From the NCBI GenBank assembly GCA_028279155.1, contig JANQST010000338.1, positions 1 through 15,340 on the forward strand: 15,340 nt of DNA. Reading direction: 5' to 3'. Each line of letters begins with the position of its first letter. Position 1 is the first letter of the stretch. Source of the stretch: Cyclobacteriaceae bacterium (GTDB lineage Bacteria; Bacteroidota; Bacteroidia; Cytophagales; Cyclobacteriaceae). A program made the position numbers and the translations under genes. The notes beneath the pieces are model-generated. The model saw only the letters and a list, made by a program, of their open reading frames with translations. It was not told the DNA's origin and ran no database searches. This document shows, in pieces, positions 1 to 8,465 of this stretch.

Positions 1-2
1 AT

Positions 3-2930
3 TTTCCAATAGGAGAAAACCTAAACGGGCAGGTCAAACGAGCAAACCCACAAGATCACAGCGCGATTGCACGTTTGATTTCAGCTGCTGAAAACTATCC
101 GGATGTTCACAAGGTAGAAATTGAAGCGGTTCGAAAACTTGCCAAAGAAACACCTGTATTGGGTATTACAGGAACAGGTGGTGCTGGAAAATCTTCGTTG
201 GTTGATGAGTTGGTTCGACGTTTTCTTATCGATTTCAAGGAAAAAAATATAGCCGTCATTTCGGTCGATCCTTCGAAGAGAAAAACAGGTGGAGCCTTAC
301 TTGGTGATCGAATTCGCATGAATGCTATTTTCAGTGATCGTGTTTACATGCGTTCACTGGCTACAAGACAATCCAACCTGGCCCTTTCGAAGTATGTTCA
401 GGATGCCATAGACATTGTGAAGACCGCAGGTTTTGATCTGATCATCCTGGAAACTTCAGGTATCGGTCAGTCTGACACTGAGATCACCGATCATTCCGAT
501 GCGTCGCTTTACGTGATGACTCCCGAGTACGGAGCGGCAACCCAGCTTGAAAAAATCGACATGCTCGATTTCGCCGACATCATTGCCTTGAACAAATTTG
601 ACAAGCGTGGTGCATTGGATGCGTTGCGGGATGTGAAAAAACAGTACCAACGCAATCACCAATTGTGGGATGCAAAAGAGGAAGACCTACCTGTTTTTGG
701 AACCATCGCTTCACAGTTCAATGATCCTGGGATGAATCAGTTGTACCTGGCATTGATGAATTTGATTTCAGAAAAGACAGGTGCTGAACTAAAATCTTCA
801 TTCCAAAGCTCAGAGGAGATGAGTGAGAAGATATTCATTATTCCACCAAAGCGAACCCGATACCTATCGGAGATTACCGAGTCGATTAGAGGCTACAATG
901 AGAAAGCAGATCAGCAAAAAGAAATTGCGCAGAAGCTTTACGGGCTTGAAAAATCTGCTGAAGTTCTTAAGGATAAAGCAGAAGCCCTCAAAGCCATTGA
1001 GTCTGCCAAGGAAGAGTTGAAATTAGATCTTGATCCGCACAATCTTAAGATTATAGAGGCATGGGATGCCAAACGTGCCAACTACGAAGGAGAAGAATAC
1101 ATCTATGAGGTGCGTGGAAAAGAAATTAAGGTAGAGACAACAACCGAATCCCTCTCACATACAAAAATTCCTAAGGTGATCTTACCAAGGTATGAAGCCT
1201 GGGGAGACATCCTGAAATGGAGCCTGCAGGAAAACGTGCCTGGTGAATTTCCATATACGGCTGGGGTTTTCCCGTTCAAACGTCAAGGTGAAGATCCAAC
1301 CCGAATGTTTGCCGGTGAAGGTGGTCCTGAACGAACAAACAGACGATTCCACTACGTTTCCAAAGGCCTTCCAGCTGCTCGACTGTCAACCGCTTTTGAT
1401 TCGGTAACGCTGTATGGAGAAGATCCTGACTATCGCCCTGATATTTACGGAAAAATTGGTAATTCTGGCGTTAGTATCTGTTGTCTGGATGATGCCAAGA
1501 AATTATATTCCGGATTCGATTTATGTGATCCAACCACTTCGGTTTCCATGACGATCAATGGTCCTGCAGCCACCATGTGTGCTTTTTTCATGAATGCAGC
1601 GATCGACCAGCAATGCGAGAAGTACATCAAAGAAAACGGGTTAGAAAAGGAAGTGGAGGCTAAGATCGCAACGCTGTACAAAAATGCAAAGGTAAAACGG
1701 CCAACGTATGAAGGCGAGCTTCCGGAAGGCAACGATGGATTGGGGCTAATGCTGCTGGGAGTTTCAGGCGATCAGGTTCTTGAAAAAAAGATTTACGAAG
1801 AGCTTAAGGCAAAAGCACTTTCGGCGGTGCGAGGCACAGTGCAGGCGGACATTCTAAAAGAAGATCAGGCACAAAATACGTGCATTTTCTCCACGGAGTT
1901 TTCCCTTAGGTTGATGGGAGATGTACAGCAATATTTCATCGACCAAAATGTGCGGAACTTCTATTCGGTTTCAATTTCAGGATATCACATCGCAGAAGCA
2001 GGTGCAAACCCGATCTCGCAGTTGGCCTTTACATTGGCAAATGGATTCACGTTTGTAGAATACTACCTCTCAAGAGGAATGGACATAAATGCCTTTGCAC
2101 CAAACTTGTCGTTCTTCTTTTCAAATGGTGTAGACCCTGAATACGCGGTGATTGGCAGAGTAGCAAGAAGGATCTGGGCAAAGGCGATGAAGTTGAAATA
2201 TGGGGCGAATGAGCGGTCACAAAAGTTGAAATATCATATTCAAACTTCCGGCCGATCACTTCACGCGCAGGAGATTGATTTCAATGACATCAGAACCACA
2301 CTTCAGGCTTTGTATGCGATTTATGACAACTGTAATTCACTGCATACAAACGCGTACGATGAAGCAATTACAACACCGACGGAAGAATCAGTCCGACGTG
2401 CAATGGCCATTCAGTTGATCATCAACAAAGAGCTTGGTTTAGCAAAAAATGAAAACCCTATGCAAGGATCTTTCATTACTGAAGAATTGACAGATCTTGT
2501 TGAGGAAGCTGTAATGGTAGAGTTTGATCGGATTACTGAAAGGGGAGGTGTTCTTGGTGCGATGGAAAGTATGTATCAGCGAGGTAAGATCCAGGAAGAG
2601 TCGCTTTACTACGAAACCAAGAAGCATACCGGAGAACTGCCGATTGTTGGTGTCAATACATTCCTTTCTTCAAAAGGCTCGCCAACAATAATTCCGGATG
2701 AAGTGATTCGTGCTACGAAAGAAGAGAAGGAATTGCAGATCCATAACCTGGAAGAGATGCACCAAGGAAACGAATATAAGGCATCCGAAATTCTCAAAAA
2801 GCTTCAAGAAACTGCATTACATAATGAAAACACGTTCGAATCGCTGATGGAAGCATCTAAGTATTGCTCATTAGGCCAGATTACACACGCCATGTTCGAG
2901 GTAGGCGGCCAATATAGACGTAACATGTAA
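3..2930 (+). CDS. icmF: Fused isobutyryl-CoA mutase IcmF, 5'-truncated by window edge
   Basis: Adenosylcobalamin-dependent cytoplasmic mutase that interconverts isobutyryl-CoA and n-butyryl-CoA, with its G-protein chaperone built in. The frame is open from the left edge. The TTG at 75 is not a credible start, because upstream codons continue a family-like linker (GENLNGQVKRANPQDHS). About 110-150 residues, the B12-binding domain, should lie outside. Counting from 75, a MeaB-like GTPase comes first: P-loop GTGGAGKS (33-40), ETSGIGQSDTEI (126-137) and base-specificity motif NKFD (173-176). A helical linker (about 265-345) and the mutase barrel (about 365-951) follow, with SISGYH at 633-638. The residue in the position of the methylmalonyl-CoA mutase substrate arginine is Gln600, and Phe occupies the tyrosine position in VFPFKR. 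Both fit IcmF and argue against methylmalonyl-CoA. The C-terminus GGQYRRNM looks complete. A pivalyl-CoA type variant cannot be fully excluded. Confidence 0.95.
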   Translation, partial: FPIGENLNGQVKRANPQDHSAIARLISAAENYPDVHKVEIEAVRKLAKETPVLGITGTGGAGKSSLVDELVRRFLIDFKEKNIAVISVDPSKRKTGGALLGDRIRMNAIFSDRVYMRSLATRQSNLALSKYVQDAIDIVKTAGFDLIILETSGIGQSDTEITDHSDASLYVMTPEYGAATQLEKIDMLDFADIIALNKFDKRGALDALRDVKKQYQRNHQLWDAKEEDLPVFGTIASQFNDPGMNQLYLALMNLISEKTGAELKSSFQSSEEMSEKIFIIPPKRTRYLSEITESIRGYNEKADQQKEIAQKLYGLEKSAEVLKDKAEALKAIESAKEELKLDLDPHNLKIIEAWDAKRANYEGEEYIYEVRGKEIKVETTTESLSHTKIPKVILPRYEAWGDILKWSLQENVPGEFPYTAGVFPFKRQGEDPTRMFAGEGGPERTNRRFHYVSKGLPAARLSTAFDSVTLYGEDPDYRPDIYGKIGNSGVSICCLDDAKKLYSGFDLCDPTTSVSMTINGPAATMCAFFMNAAIDQQCEKYIKENGLEKEVEAKIATLYKNAKVKRPTYEGELPEGNDGLGLMLLGVSGDQVLEKKIYEELKAKALSAVRGTVQADILKEDQAQNTCIFSTEFSLRLMGDVQQYFIDQNVRNFYSVSISGYHIAEAGANPISQLAFTLANGFTFVEYYLSRGMDINAFAPNLSFFFSNGVDPEYAVIGRVARRIWAKAMKLKYGANERSQKLKYHIQTSGRSLHAQEIDFNDIRTTLQALYAIYDNCNSLHTNAYDEAITTPTEESVRRAMAIQLIINKELGLAKNENPMQGSFITEELTDLVEEAVMVEFDRITERGGVLGAMESMYQRGKIQEESLYYETKKHTGELPIVGVNTFLSSKGSPTIIPDEVIRATKEEKELQIHNLEEMHQGNEYKASEILKKLQETALHNENTFESLMEASKYCSLGQITHAMFEVGGQYRRNM

Positions 2931-2950
2931 GAAAAACGTACCGCCGCCTA
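2902..2950 (+). other. Inverted repeat spanning the icmF stop codon
   Basis: TAGGCGGC (2902-2909) and GCCGCCTA (2943-2950) are perfect 8-base inverted arms around a 33-base loop containing the stop codon. No T-tract follows, so this is not a classical intrinsic terminator. It could be an mRNA 3' structure or a by-product of the duplicated gene end. Confidence 0.3.
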
Positions 2951-2997
2951 TCCTGAAGTAGGAAGGATCTCAGTGCCAGTACAGACGTAATATGTAG
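2942..2997 (+). pseudogene. Degenerate second copy of the icmF 3' end
   Basis: Positions 2977-2997 read Gln-Tyr-Arg-Arg-Asn-Met-stop, exactly as the last codons of icmF at 2910-2930. All differences are synonymous (CAA/CAG, TAT/TAC, AAC/AAT, and TAA/TAG for the stop). Over 22 bases the two copies match at 19. Upstream, GAAGTAGGAAGG (2955-2966) resembles the icmF segment encoding Glu-Val-Gly-Gly, but about ten extra bases break the frame. This looks like the tail of a diverged icmF copy left by gene replacement or partial tandem duplication. It encodes nothing intact. Confidence 0.5.
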
Positions 2998-3140
2998 CAG
3001 ACTCGAGTCGATGCCCATCCCAAAGCCTGATAGGTCTTTTTCAAAAAAAGAACAAGGCGTATACCAAGTGTAGACCACCTACTCTTAACAATTAGAAAGA
3101 CATAGAATCTCTTAGCAATAAATAACAAATAAGGGATACT

Positions 3141-3587
3141 ATGATTGATAAATTTTACCAAACAGTTAAAACTATTTTTCAAATTTTAATGGTGGTGATA
3201 TTCTCGATTCTTACTCAATCTTGCGATGAGAAAAGTGAGGATCCGGAACCTGAAAATGAGAATGAAATAGAGATTGTATATTCCATTGAACTCAGTGGAA
3301 CCAATTCGGCTAAAGTATACGGAACAGTAGAATACTCCAATGGGAATGGGACAGAAACAATCGAATTTGATGGTTCATGGGAAACCAAGGTCTCTGTTCC
3401 ACGAGGACATAATTTGTTTTATCGAGTCGATGGAACCCTAGAACAAGGGAATTTGGTAGTGAAGGCGACTGCAACCGATACAGCAAACGGGAATGTTGTT
3501 TTTTCTGATCAAGCTTCAGAGTCTTTTGTACTTGGAACTAAAGGCGATTTTGATTTTACAATACAGAGTAAAGGTCTTGGAAATTAG
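3141..3587 (+). CDS. Small acidic lipoprotein, possible MmpS-like Ig fold
   Basis: A 148-residue predicted lipoprotein of unknown function. The hydrophobic stretch IFQILMVVIFSILTQSC ends in a lipidation cysteine (Cys28). It is followed by the acidic tail DEKSEDPEPENENEIE, which fits the acidic export signal known after the cysteine in Bacteroidota surface lipoproteins. The remaining ~100 residues look all-beta, with a pattern (VYSIELSGTNSAKVYGTVEY, later WETKVSVPRG) reminiscent of the C-terminal Ig-like domain of MmpS accessory proteins. That resemblance is by eye and weak. The ATG at 3141 places the signal peptide correctly, and AAGGGA at 3131-3136 may aid initiation. The gene stands 210 bases behind icmF and converges on the next gene, so it is probably a single-gene unit. 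Confidence 0.8.
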   Translation: MIDKFYQTVKTIFQILMVVIFSILTQSCDEKSEDPEPENENEIEIVYSIELSGTNSAKVYGTVEYSNGNGTETIEFDGSWETKVSVPRGHNLFYRVDGTLEQGNLVVKATATDTANGNVVFSDQASESFVLGTKGDFDFTIQSKGLGN

Positions 3588-3592
3588 CTAGA

Positions 3593-3639
3593 GGGGGGAT
3601 CAACACAGTGGTAAACATTCATTTGAGTCTGATCCCTCT
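3593..3639. other. Hairpin between convergent genes
   Basis: GGGATCA (3596-3602) and TGATCCC (3630-3636) are inverted. The stem extends three pairs outward (two G-U wobbles) in the plus-strand RNA. The right arm lies in the last codons of the minus-strand gene. It sits where two genes end face to face, but has no T-tract, so termination is only a possibility. Confidence 0.25.
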
Positions 3640-5952
3640 CATCTTCTCCAAAATCGGCTGAAAAGGAAATTTCAAAAACCTTCCCCTTCTCCTGTAATAG
3701 AACCATTGCTCATCCGGGGAGATGGCGACTGCATAGTCAGATCGCTTGCCATTGATCTTTGGCATCTTTCTAGGTTCACTCCAATCCTTTCCATCGCGTA
3801 AGGAATAGTACAAATCACAGGTATTTACCCAATCGTTAGGATCGTATTTTGTGTAAATGAGGTAGCTTCCATCAGGTGCAATCCATGGATCTCCGATAGC
3901 GTATCCTAATCCAATCGGCTTCCCCTTCTTGGTCTTTTCTCCTTTAAACTGGGTGGATAGCAACGTAAAGATTGATTCATCGTCATCGTTCTTGGATTGT
4001 TGTAGATAAATCAATTCTCCATCTTTAGTAATGGTTGAATAGCTTTCTTCAAGCTCTTTGGAGTTGATGTTTTGCAGATACTTTGGCTGTTGCCATCTGC
4101 CATTTTTCTTTTCAGAAAACCACAAATTGTTCGGGTCCCGATCTTTGACCGGACTTCCATCAAATTGGCGTGGGGAATTGAATATCATTGTTTGCCCATC
4201 AGCGGTAAGTGTGGGCTCATAAGCATTGTGTCCATCGAAATCACCAAAGTCAATCGGTTGAGGCTCACCCCAGCCCTCCGCTGTTTTGGTAGCATAATAG
4301 ATGGCAAGCCTTGGAGTCATGTCATTGACAGAAACACCCCGACTTTCCAGGTATTCTTTGTGCGGAAGTGAGAAATACATCGTGTCCTCGTTGGGTGAAA
4401 ATCCAATGCTTTGAATGAGCCTTCTGGGTCGCTCTGGATACGGTACAAAAGATTCAGCTGGATTATCAAGAATCCAATTGATAATGTCAACAAATTCCAG
4501 GTATTCATCAATTTTCACATCGCTCCAGGCTTGGTATCTTCTCTGGTCTGCGAATGTTTCAGCAGCTTTAGATAGTTCAGCGCCTAAAGGAGTTTGCCGA
4601 ATGGATTCGCCTTCCTTATTTACCAGACCTGCGTTAATTAATTCTTCAATTGCTACATCACAATTAGTTTGCCCTTGACGCCAGTAGCTTTGATTATAAC
4701 ATCGATTCACATCATAGGTTCTGCCATTTCTGGTGGCACTCATCAATTCACTTGCCATGGCAGATAGTTCCAAATCTTGCCATCGTTCGTTGTCAGATTG
4801 TTTTGGAAATTCCTGGTATTTGTTGTGACTGATATCATTAATGAACGCAGTATATTCTTTCAAAAGCTCACTGACTTTGACAGCCAAATGCTCATCTTCG
4901 AAGGTTTTTGTTCGACTTAGGTAGCGTGCTTGAATGGATTCATTAGGGTAAGTCCCACCAAGGTTGCGTGCTTTTTTCACAATCTTGTTCATGACCGTGT
5001 ATAAGGTTTGCAACTGGTCTTCCGATAGGTAGTCATAAAATCTAACCTGCAGTCCACGGAGGTTCCAATAACTTGTAAGGATTTGATCACCGCTGGATGT
5101 GGTGGCAAACGTTGAATCTTTTTGTTTTATCAACCCCTCATTCGCCAAGGCTTGGATATCCTGAGCAACTGCCTCTCGGTTGTAATGCGGATAGCGATAG
5201 ATGACTTTATCAGCACTTAGCTGATCCTGGGTATAGCTGAGAGTATATCTCAGAAAATTCTGAATAATTGCTTTGTCGATCTCATATCTTGCTGAGAGAA
5301 CGTCACTGATGTAAATCTGGCTGGTTTCCCGGATGGTGGCAGTCAAGCTGGGGCCAAGCGCCTGCCAGGTCTTACCAGACAGCTGGTCTTTATTAGCCAG
5401 TTCATCAACAGTGGTTCGTTCTGCTCGCTCTATAGTATGATACCTCCAGTCCTTTTCAGCAGATGTTTTTATGTATGTTTTCCGGTAATAGCTATTGCTA
5501 CCCTTTGCGATAACCAGGATGTCTCTGACATATTCCGTAAGGTTATTCTCAATTGGGAATTCAGCGTTTGTTGTTAAGCGAAGTGTGTCTCCATCATTTT
5601 CTAGATTCCCTTGTAGTAGTACTTTGACTGGCCAGGTGGAGCTCATCCACATGCTTTCATATTGACCAGAAATCTGGTTGTAATTGAAATAAACATCATT
5701 CAATGCATCCTTTTTTCCTTCTCTTGCAAGTGCATATTCACATTTAATGAATGTACTATCCAGGTTCCAGTCACAGACCATTGTTCCTTCCAGGATTCGG
5801 GGTTGGTCTGTTTCAGGAGAGTAGGTCATGCTCATGAGCCATTGACCATTCAGAAAAGAAATGTCGGCGGTTGATTTTGTTTGTGAATCCTGGGCGCATG
5901 TCAAAGAATGGATGAATAACCCAAGTGCCATAAATGAAGAGAATCGTATCAT
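3619..5952 (-). CDS. Secreted DUF1579-like / winged-helix-like / PD40 propeller protein
   Basis: A 777-residue exported protein of unknown function with an unusual domain order. The signal peptide (1-20) probably cleaves at TCA|QD. Residues ~30-180 look like a lipocalin-like DUF1579 barrel (LNGQWLMSM, EGTMVCDWNLDS, KCEY, then a YYRKTY segment). Residues ~205-495 are mostly helical, with two parts that read like winged-helix units: HYNREAVAQDIQALANEGLI with a following polar hairpin, and NCDVAIEELINAGLV followed by IRQTPLGAEL. Residues ~510-760 carry about five PD40 motifs, such as IGFSPNEDTMYFS, PTLTADGQTMIFN, WIAPDGSYLIYT and VAISPDEQWFYYR, separated by WGEP/WSEP-type linkers also seen in the protein at 7570-8457. 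Helix-turn-helix-like modules are odd in an exported protein and more likely serve protein binding. No catalytic residues are evident. It is divergently arranged with the YHYH gene. Confidence 0.85.
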   Translation of the reverse strand: MIRFSSFMALGLFIHSLTCAQDSQTKSTADISFLNGQWLMSMTYSPETDQPRILEGTMVCDWNLDSTFIKCEYALAREGKKDALNDVYFNYNQISGQYESMWMSSTWPVKVLLQGNLENDGDTLRLTTNAEFPIENNLTEYVRDILVIAKGSNSYYRKTYIKTSAEKDWRYHTIERAERTTVDELANKDQLSGKTWQALGPSLTATIRETSQIYISDVLSARYEIDKAIIQNFLRYTLSYTQDQLSADKVIYRYPHYNREAVAQDIQALANEGLIKQKDSTFATTSSGDQILTSYWNLRGLQVRFYDYLSEDQLQTLYTVMNKIVKKARNLGGTYPNESIQARYLSRTKTFEDEHLAVKVSELLKEYTAFINDISHNKYQEFPKQSDNERWQDLELSAMASELMSATRNGRTYDVNRCYNQSYWRQGQTNCDVAIEELINAGLVNKEGESIRQTPLGAELSKAAETFADQRRYQAWSDVKIDEYLEFVDIINWILDNPAESFVPYPERPRRLIQSIGFSPNEDTMYFSLPHKEYLESRGVSVNDMTPRLAIYYATKTAEGWGEPQPIDFGDFDGHNAYEPTLTADGQTMIFNSPRQFDGSPVKDRDPNNLWFSEKKNGRWQQPKYLQNINSKELEESYSTITKDGELIYLQQSKNDDDESIFTLLSTQFKGEKTKKGKPIGLGYAIGDPWIAPDGSYLIYTKYDPNDWVNTCDLYYSLRDGKDWSEPRKMPKINGKRSDYAVAISPDEQWFYYRRRGRFLKFPFQPILEKMRGIRLK

Positions 5953-6060
5953 AATTAAGGAAATGTAGCTGCTCGACCCTAGATCGATTACTCAATTAAT
6001 TAATTCGTCACTCCTTTTTTCAATATTTGCGGTTAATGAGATTTTTTTCAGAAAAAGCGA

Positions 6061-6077
6061 AAGGTTTCGAAGACCTT
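6061..6077. promoter_or_regulatory. Near-palindrome between divergent genes
   Basis: AAGGTTTCGAAGACCTT has five-base inverted ends (AAGGT/ACCTT) around TTCGAAG. It lies 33 bases before the proposed ATG of the YHYH gene and 109 bases before the divergent minus-strand gene. It could be an operator or a 5' hairpin. No clear TAnnTTTG promoter box was found in this 157-base gap. Confidence 0.2.
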
Positions 6078-6109
6078 TGACATCTAAATACCAACCATTA
6101 CAAAATCAC

Positions 6110-7438
6110 ATGAGATACTTATACTACCTAACGACTCTTGCAGTTTTTTCACTATTCATTACTTCCTGTACTGAGGACGACACAGGTTCCGGTGATGAAG
6201 GATTTTTGGCAGCTATTACTGTCACAAATCCGACAGTAAATGAAGCCAATGGAATGACCGGCTTCAATATTTCATTGGACAAAGTAAACGATACAGGTGC
6301 TGGGGTTTCAGTAAGCTACACAGTAGGAGGAACCGCAACAGCAGGAACAGACTACCAGGCATTGAGTGGATCTGCAACAATAGAGGATGGCTCCCAGGAA
6401 ATTAATGTGTTTATCATCATAACAGATGACACAGAAGATGAGGAGAATGAAACCATTATAGTGACACTTTCTGCCACCAGTAATGTGACTCCTAGTTCTG
6501 ACAACACTGCAACATTTACCATCACTGACGATGATGAACCAAGTACCGGAGGCGGAACATGTACGAATGACAACTCAATAAACCTTGAGAATACTTCTTG
6601 TATTGCAACACCAACTGTTGCCAATTCTTATACTGAGACTGTTTCAGGAGAGTTGAGAACCATTGTCACCAATCGGGTTCCGGATCATATGTATGGTAAC
6701 CAGGTGCCAAACATTGTGACAAATGGGTTGACAAGTACAACCGAAACCTTTCGTTTAGATGCGACCCCGACCTTAGCTGCTTCTTCCACAAGTATTGTTG
6801 ATGAAGAATTCAGACCAGCTTATGATATGGGTATAGCGCTTAATGGCGTTCCGATTGATCCTGCTCCTGCTGAACCTTTTATTTTCGAAAATACCAGTAC
6901 CGGCGAGTTTAACTGGGATTGGGTTTTTGAACCAAATAATAACAGAGCAGCTGTTGGACTTGATTGCAACACATCGCATCTTCAGCCAGACATGATGACC
7001 GGAACAGGCCTGATTCACTATCATGGAGATATGATGGATTATGCTGAAGACCTGAATCCTGACATTAATTCTGGTAATGTGCCAGATCAGTTTTTACAGA
7101 TTGGCTGGGGATCTGATGGATTTCCTATCCTTTACAAATTTGGACCTGATGCTGCTGGGAATATTAAGAAAATGACATCAAGTTATGTACTGAAATCAGG
7201 AGATCGTCCGGGAGATGGGGAATCTGCACCATGTGGTGAGTACAATGGTAAATACACGAATGATTACGAATATTCTGAAGGAGCCGGTGATTTGGATGAG
7301 TGTAATGGAATCGCTCAGCCCATTACAATTGGTGAGGAAACATTTGATTACTACTACGTGATTACGGATGAGTTTCCGGTGATTTCAAGATGTATTTCAG
7401 GAACACCAGGTGACGATTTCAAAAAAGGAGGAATGTAA
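6110..7438 (+). CDS. Calx-beta / YHYH domain lipoprotein
   Basis: A 442-residue surface lipoprotein. The start is set at ATG 6110 instead of the in-frame TTG at 6077, because the signal peptide begins there (MRYLYYLTTLAVFSLFITSC, lipid cysteine Cys20, then EDD). Residues ~35-142 form a Calx-beta domain (SVSYTVGGTATAGTDY, then TITDDDEPS), a calcium-binding adhesion-type fold. Residues ~165-440 match the YHYH family: HLQPD, the core IHYHGD (302-307, in place of canonical YHYHG), GSDGFPILYKFG, the YEYSEGAGDLDECNG block and DEFPVISRCISG near the end. The family is predicted to bind metal through the histidines, and its reaction is not established. The Cys pairs could form disulfides outside the cell. 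A strong terminator closes the gene, and nothing suggests co-transcription with the next one. Confidence 0.9.
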   Translation: MRYLYYLTTLAVFSLFITSCTEDDTGSGDEGFLAAITVTNPTVNEANGMTGFNISLDKVNDTGAGVSVSYTVGGTATAGTDYQALSGSATIEDGSQEINVFIIITDDTEDEENETIIVTLSATSNVTPSSDNTATFTITDDDEPSTGGGTCTNDNSINLENTSCIATPTVANSYTETVSGELRTIVTNRVPDHMYGNQVPNIVTNGLTSTTETFRLDATPTLAASSTSIVDEEFRPAYDMGIALNGVPIDPAPAEPFIFENTSTGEFNWDWVFEPNNNRAAVGLDCNTSHLQPDMMTGTGLIHYHGDMMDYAEDLNPDINSGNVPDQFLQIGWGSDGFPILYKFGPDAAGNIKKMTSSYVLKSGDRPGDGESAPCGEYNGKYTNDYEYSEGAGDLDECNGIAQPITIGEETFDYYYVITDEFPVISRCISGTPGDDFKKGGM

Positions 7439-7475
7439 TTAGTTGGGTAACTTTTTATTTATAACTGTGATTTTG

Positions 7476-7502
7476 GCCTCCGTACCTACGGGGGCTTTTT
7501 TT
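7476..7502 (+). terminator. Intrinsic terminator after the YHYH gene
   Basis: GCCTCCGT, loop ACCT, ACGGGGGC form an 8-pair GC-rich stem with one G-U pair, followed directly by seven T. It lies 38 bases after the stop codon of the YHYH gene and separates it from the next plus-strand gene. Confidence 0.9.
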
Positions 7503-7569
7503 GTGACAGATTAATTAATCAAGTGGTTACCGAGATACTGATCCTGTAAATTGGTAAGAAAATAATCAC

Positions 7570-8457
7570 TTGAAATACCGATACCTAAGTTTCTTGATTT
7601 TTGCCTCTTGCACGAGTGTGCCTGATTCTTCAGTGCAATTGTTTGATACAAGTTCGTCAACACCGGTCCTGGTCGGTCAGGGAGTAATTTCAACAGCAGA
7701 ATACCATGAAGCGATAAGCTATCTGGATGAAGAGAATAGGGCCCTGTTCTTTACTCGAAGTGACCAACAATTTGATAGCTCGAACATTTATGTTTCCTAT
7801 TATGAACAAGGCAAATGGGGGTCACCCTTGAAATTACCATTTTCTGATTCAGGCTACGATGCAGGATTCTCTTTGTCTCCTGGAGGTGATCTTGCTTTTT
7901 TCACATCCAAGCGCGCACCAAAAGTTCACGGGCTAAGTGAAGAGTGGAATATCTGGAAAGTAAGTGTCAATGAAAACGATGATTGGGGTGAGCCTGAAGT
8001 ATTGGAGGCTCCCTTAAACTCTGAAGGACTTGAATGCTGCTTGACTATGAATAGGAAAGGATTGACTTTTTTCTCATCCAACCGGGCAGGTTCCTGGGAC
8101 ATCTATACAGCACAATTCGAGGATGGTCAATTCAAAAATATAAGGCTTGTCGAAGGTTTGATTAATTCTGATGAAGGTGAGTGGCCGGCATTTGTCAACA
8201 AAGCAGGAGATTTACTGCTCTTGAGTTCAATCAGAAAATCAGGGATTGGTGGCGATGATATTTACTTTAGTAGAAAGGTAGGGGACTCTTGGTCAGAACC
8301 TGAACTAATGGAGGGGCCAATTAACACTACCTCATACGAGGACAGCCCAATCCTTACAAGTGACAACAAATTTTTACTATACTCGAGTTGGCGAGACAAT
8401 GTAACCAGCAATGGAAGGAGTAACATCTATTCAATTCCTTTCAAAGGTAAGGACTAG
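7570..8457 (+). CDS. PD40 (TolB-like) beta-propeller lipoprotein
   Basis: A 295-residue exported lipoprotein built almost wholly of PD40/WD40-like repeats. It starts at TTG: an in-frame stop at 7555-7557 leaves no ATG upstream, and the short signal peptide (KYRYLSFLIFASC, Cys14) begins right there. Five motifs are visible at ~45-64, 96-115 (FSLSPGGDLAFFTSKR), 153-172 (LTMNRKGLTFFSSNR), 203-222 and 256-275. The linkers WGEPEVLEAPLNS and WSEPELMEGPIN match those of the 777-residue protein at 3619-5952. Such propellers occur in TolB and in OmpA-linked surface proteins of Bacteroidota, where they bind proteins or glycans. No partner domain is present here. The gene ends 8 bases from the convergent Kelch gene. 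Confidence 0.88.
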   Translation: MKYRYLSFLIFASCTSVPDSSVQLFDTSSSTPVLVGQGVISTAEYHEAISYLDEENRALFFTRSDQQFDSSNIYVSYYEQGKWGSPLKLPFSDSGYDAGFSLSPGGDLAFFTSKRAPKVHGLSEEWNIWKVSVNENDDWGEPEVLEAPLNSEGLECCLTMNRKGLTFFSSNRAGSWDIYTAQFEDGQFKNIRLVEGLINSDEGEWPAFVNKAGDLLLLSSIRKSGIGGDDIYFSRKVGDSWSEPELMEGPINTTSYEDSPILTSDNKFLLYSSWRDNVTSNGRSNIYSIPFKGKD

Positions 8458-8465
8458 ACATTCGG

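Noticed and set aside
75..77. TTG at 75 as the start of the mutase
   Set aside because: The frame is open to the window edge with family-like residues before it, and a start here would remove the B12-binding domain that IcmF needs.
3032..3055. AT-rich hairpin TCTTTTT...AAAAAGA as a terminator for icmF
   Set aside because: It has no GC stem and no T-tract after it. It is too weak to call.
5995..6003. ATTAATTAA occurs upstream of three genes (5995-6003, 7510-7518, 15012-15020)
   Set aside because: The same string (reverse complement) also occurs inside the coding region near 4634-4642. It is AT-rich and its distance to the start codons varies, so chance is a sufficient explanation.
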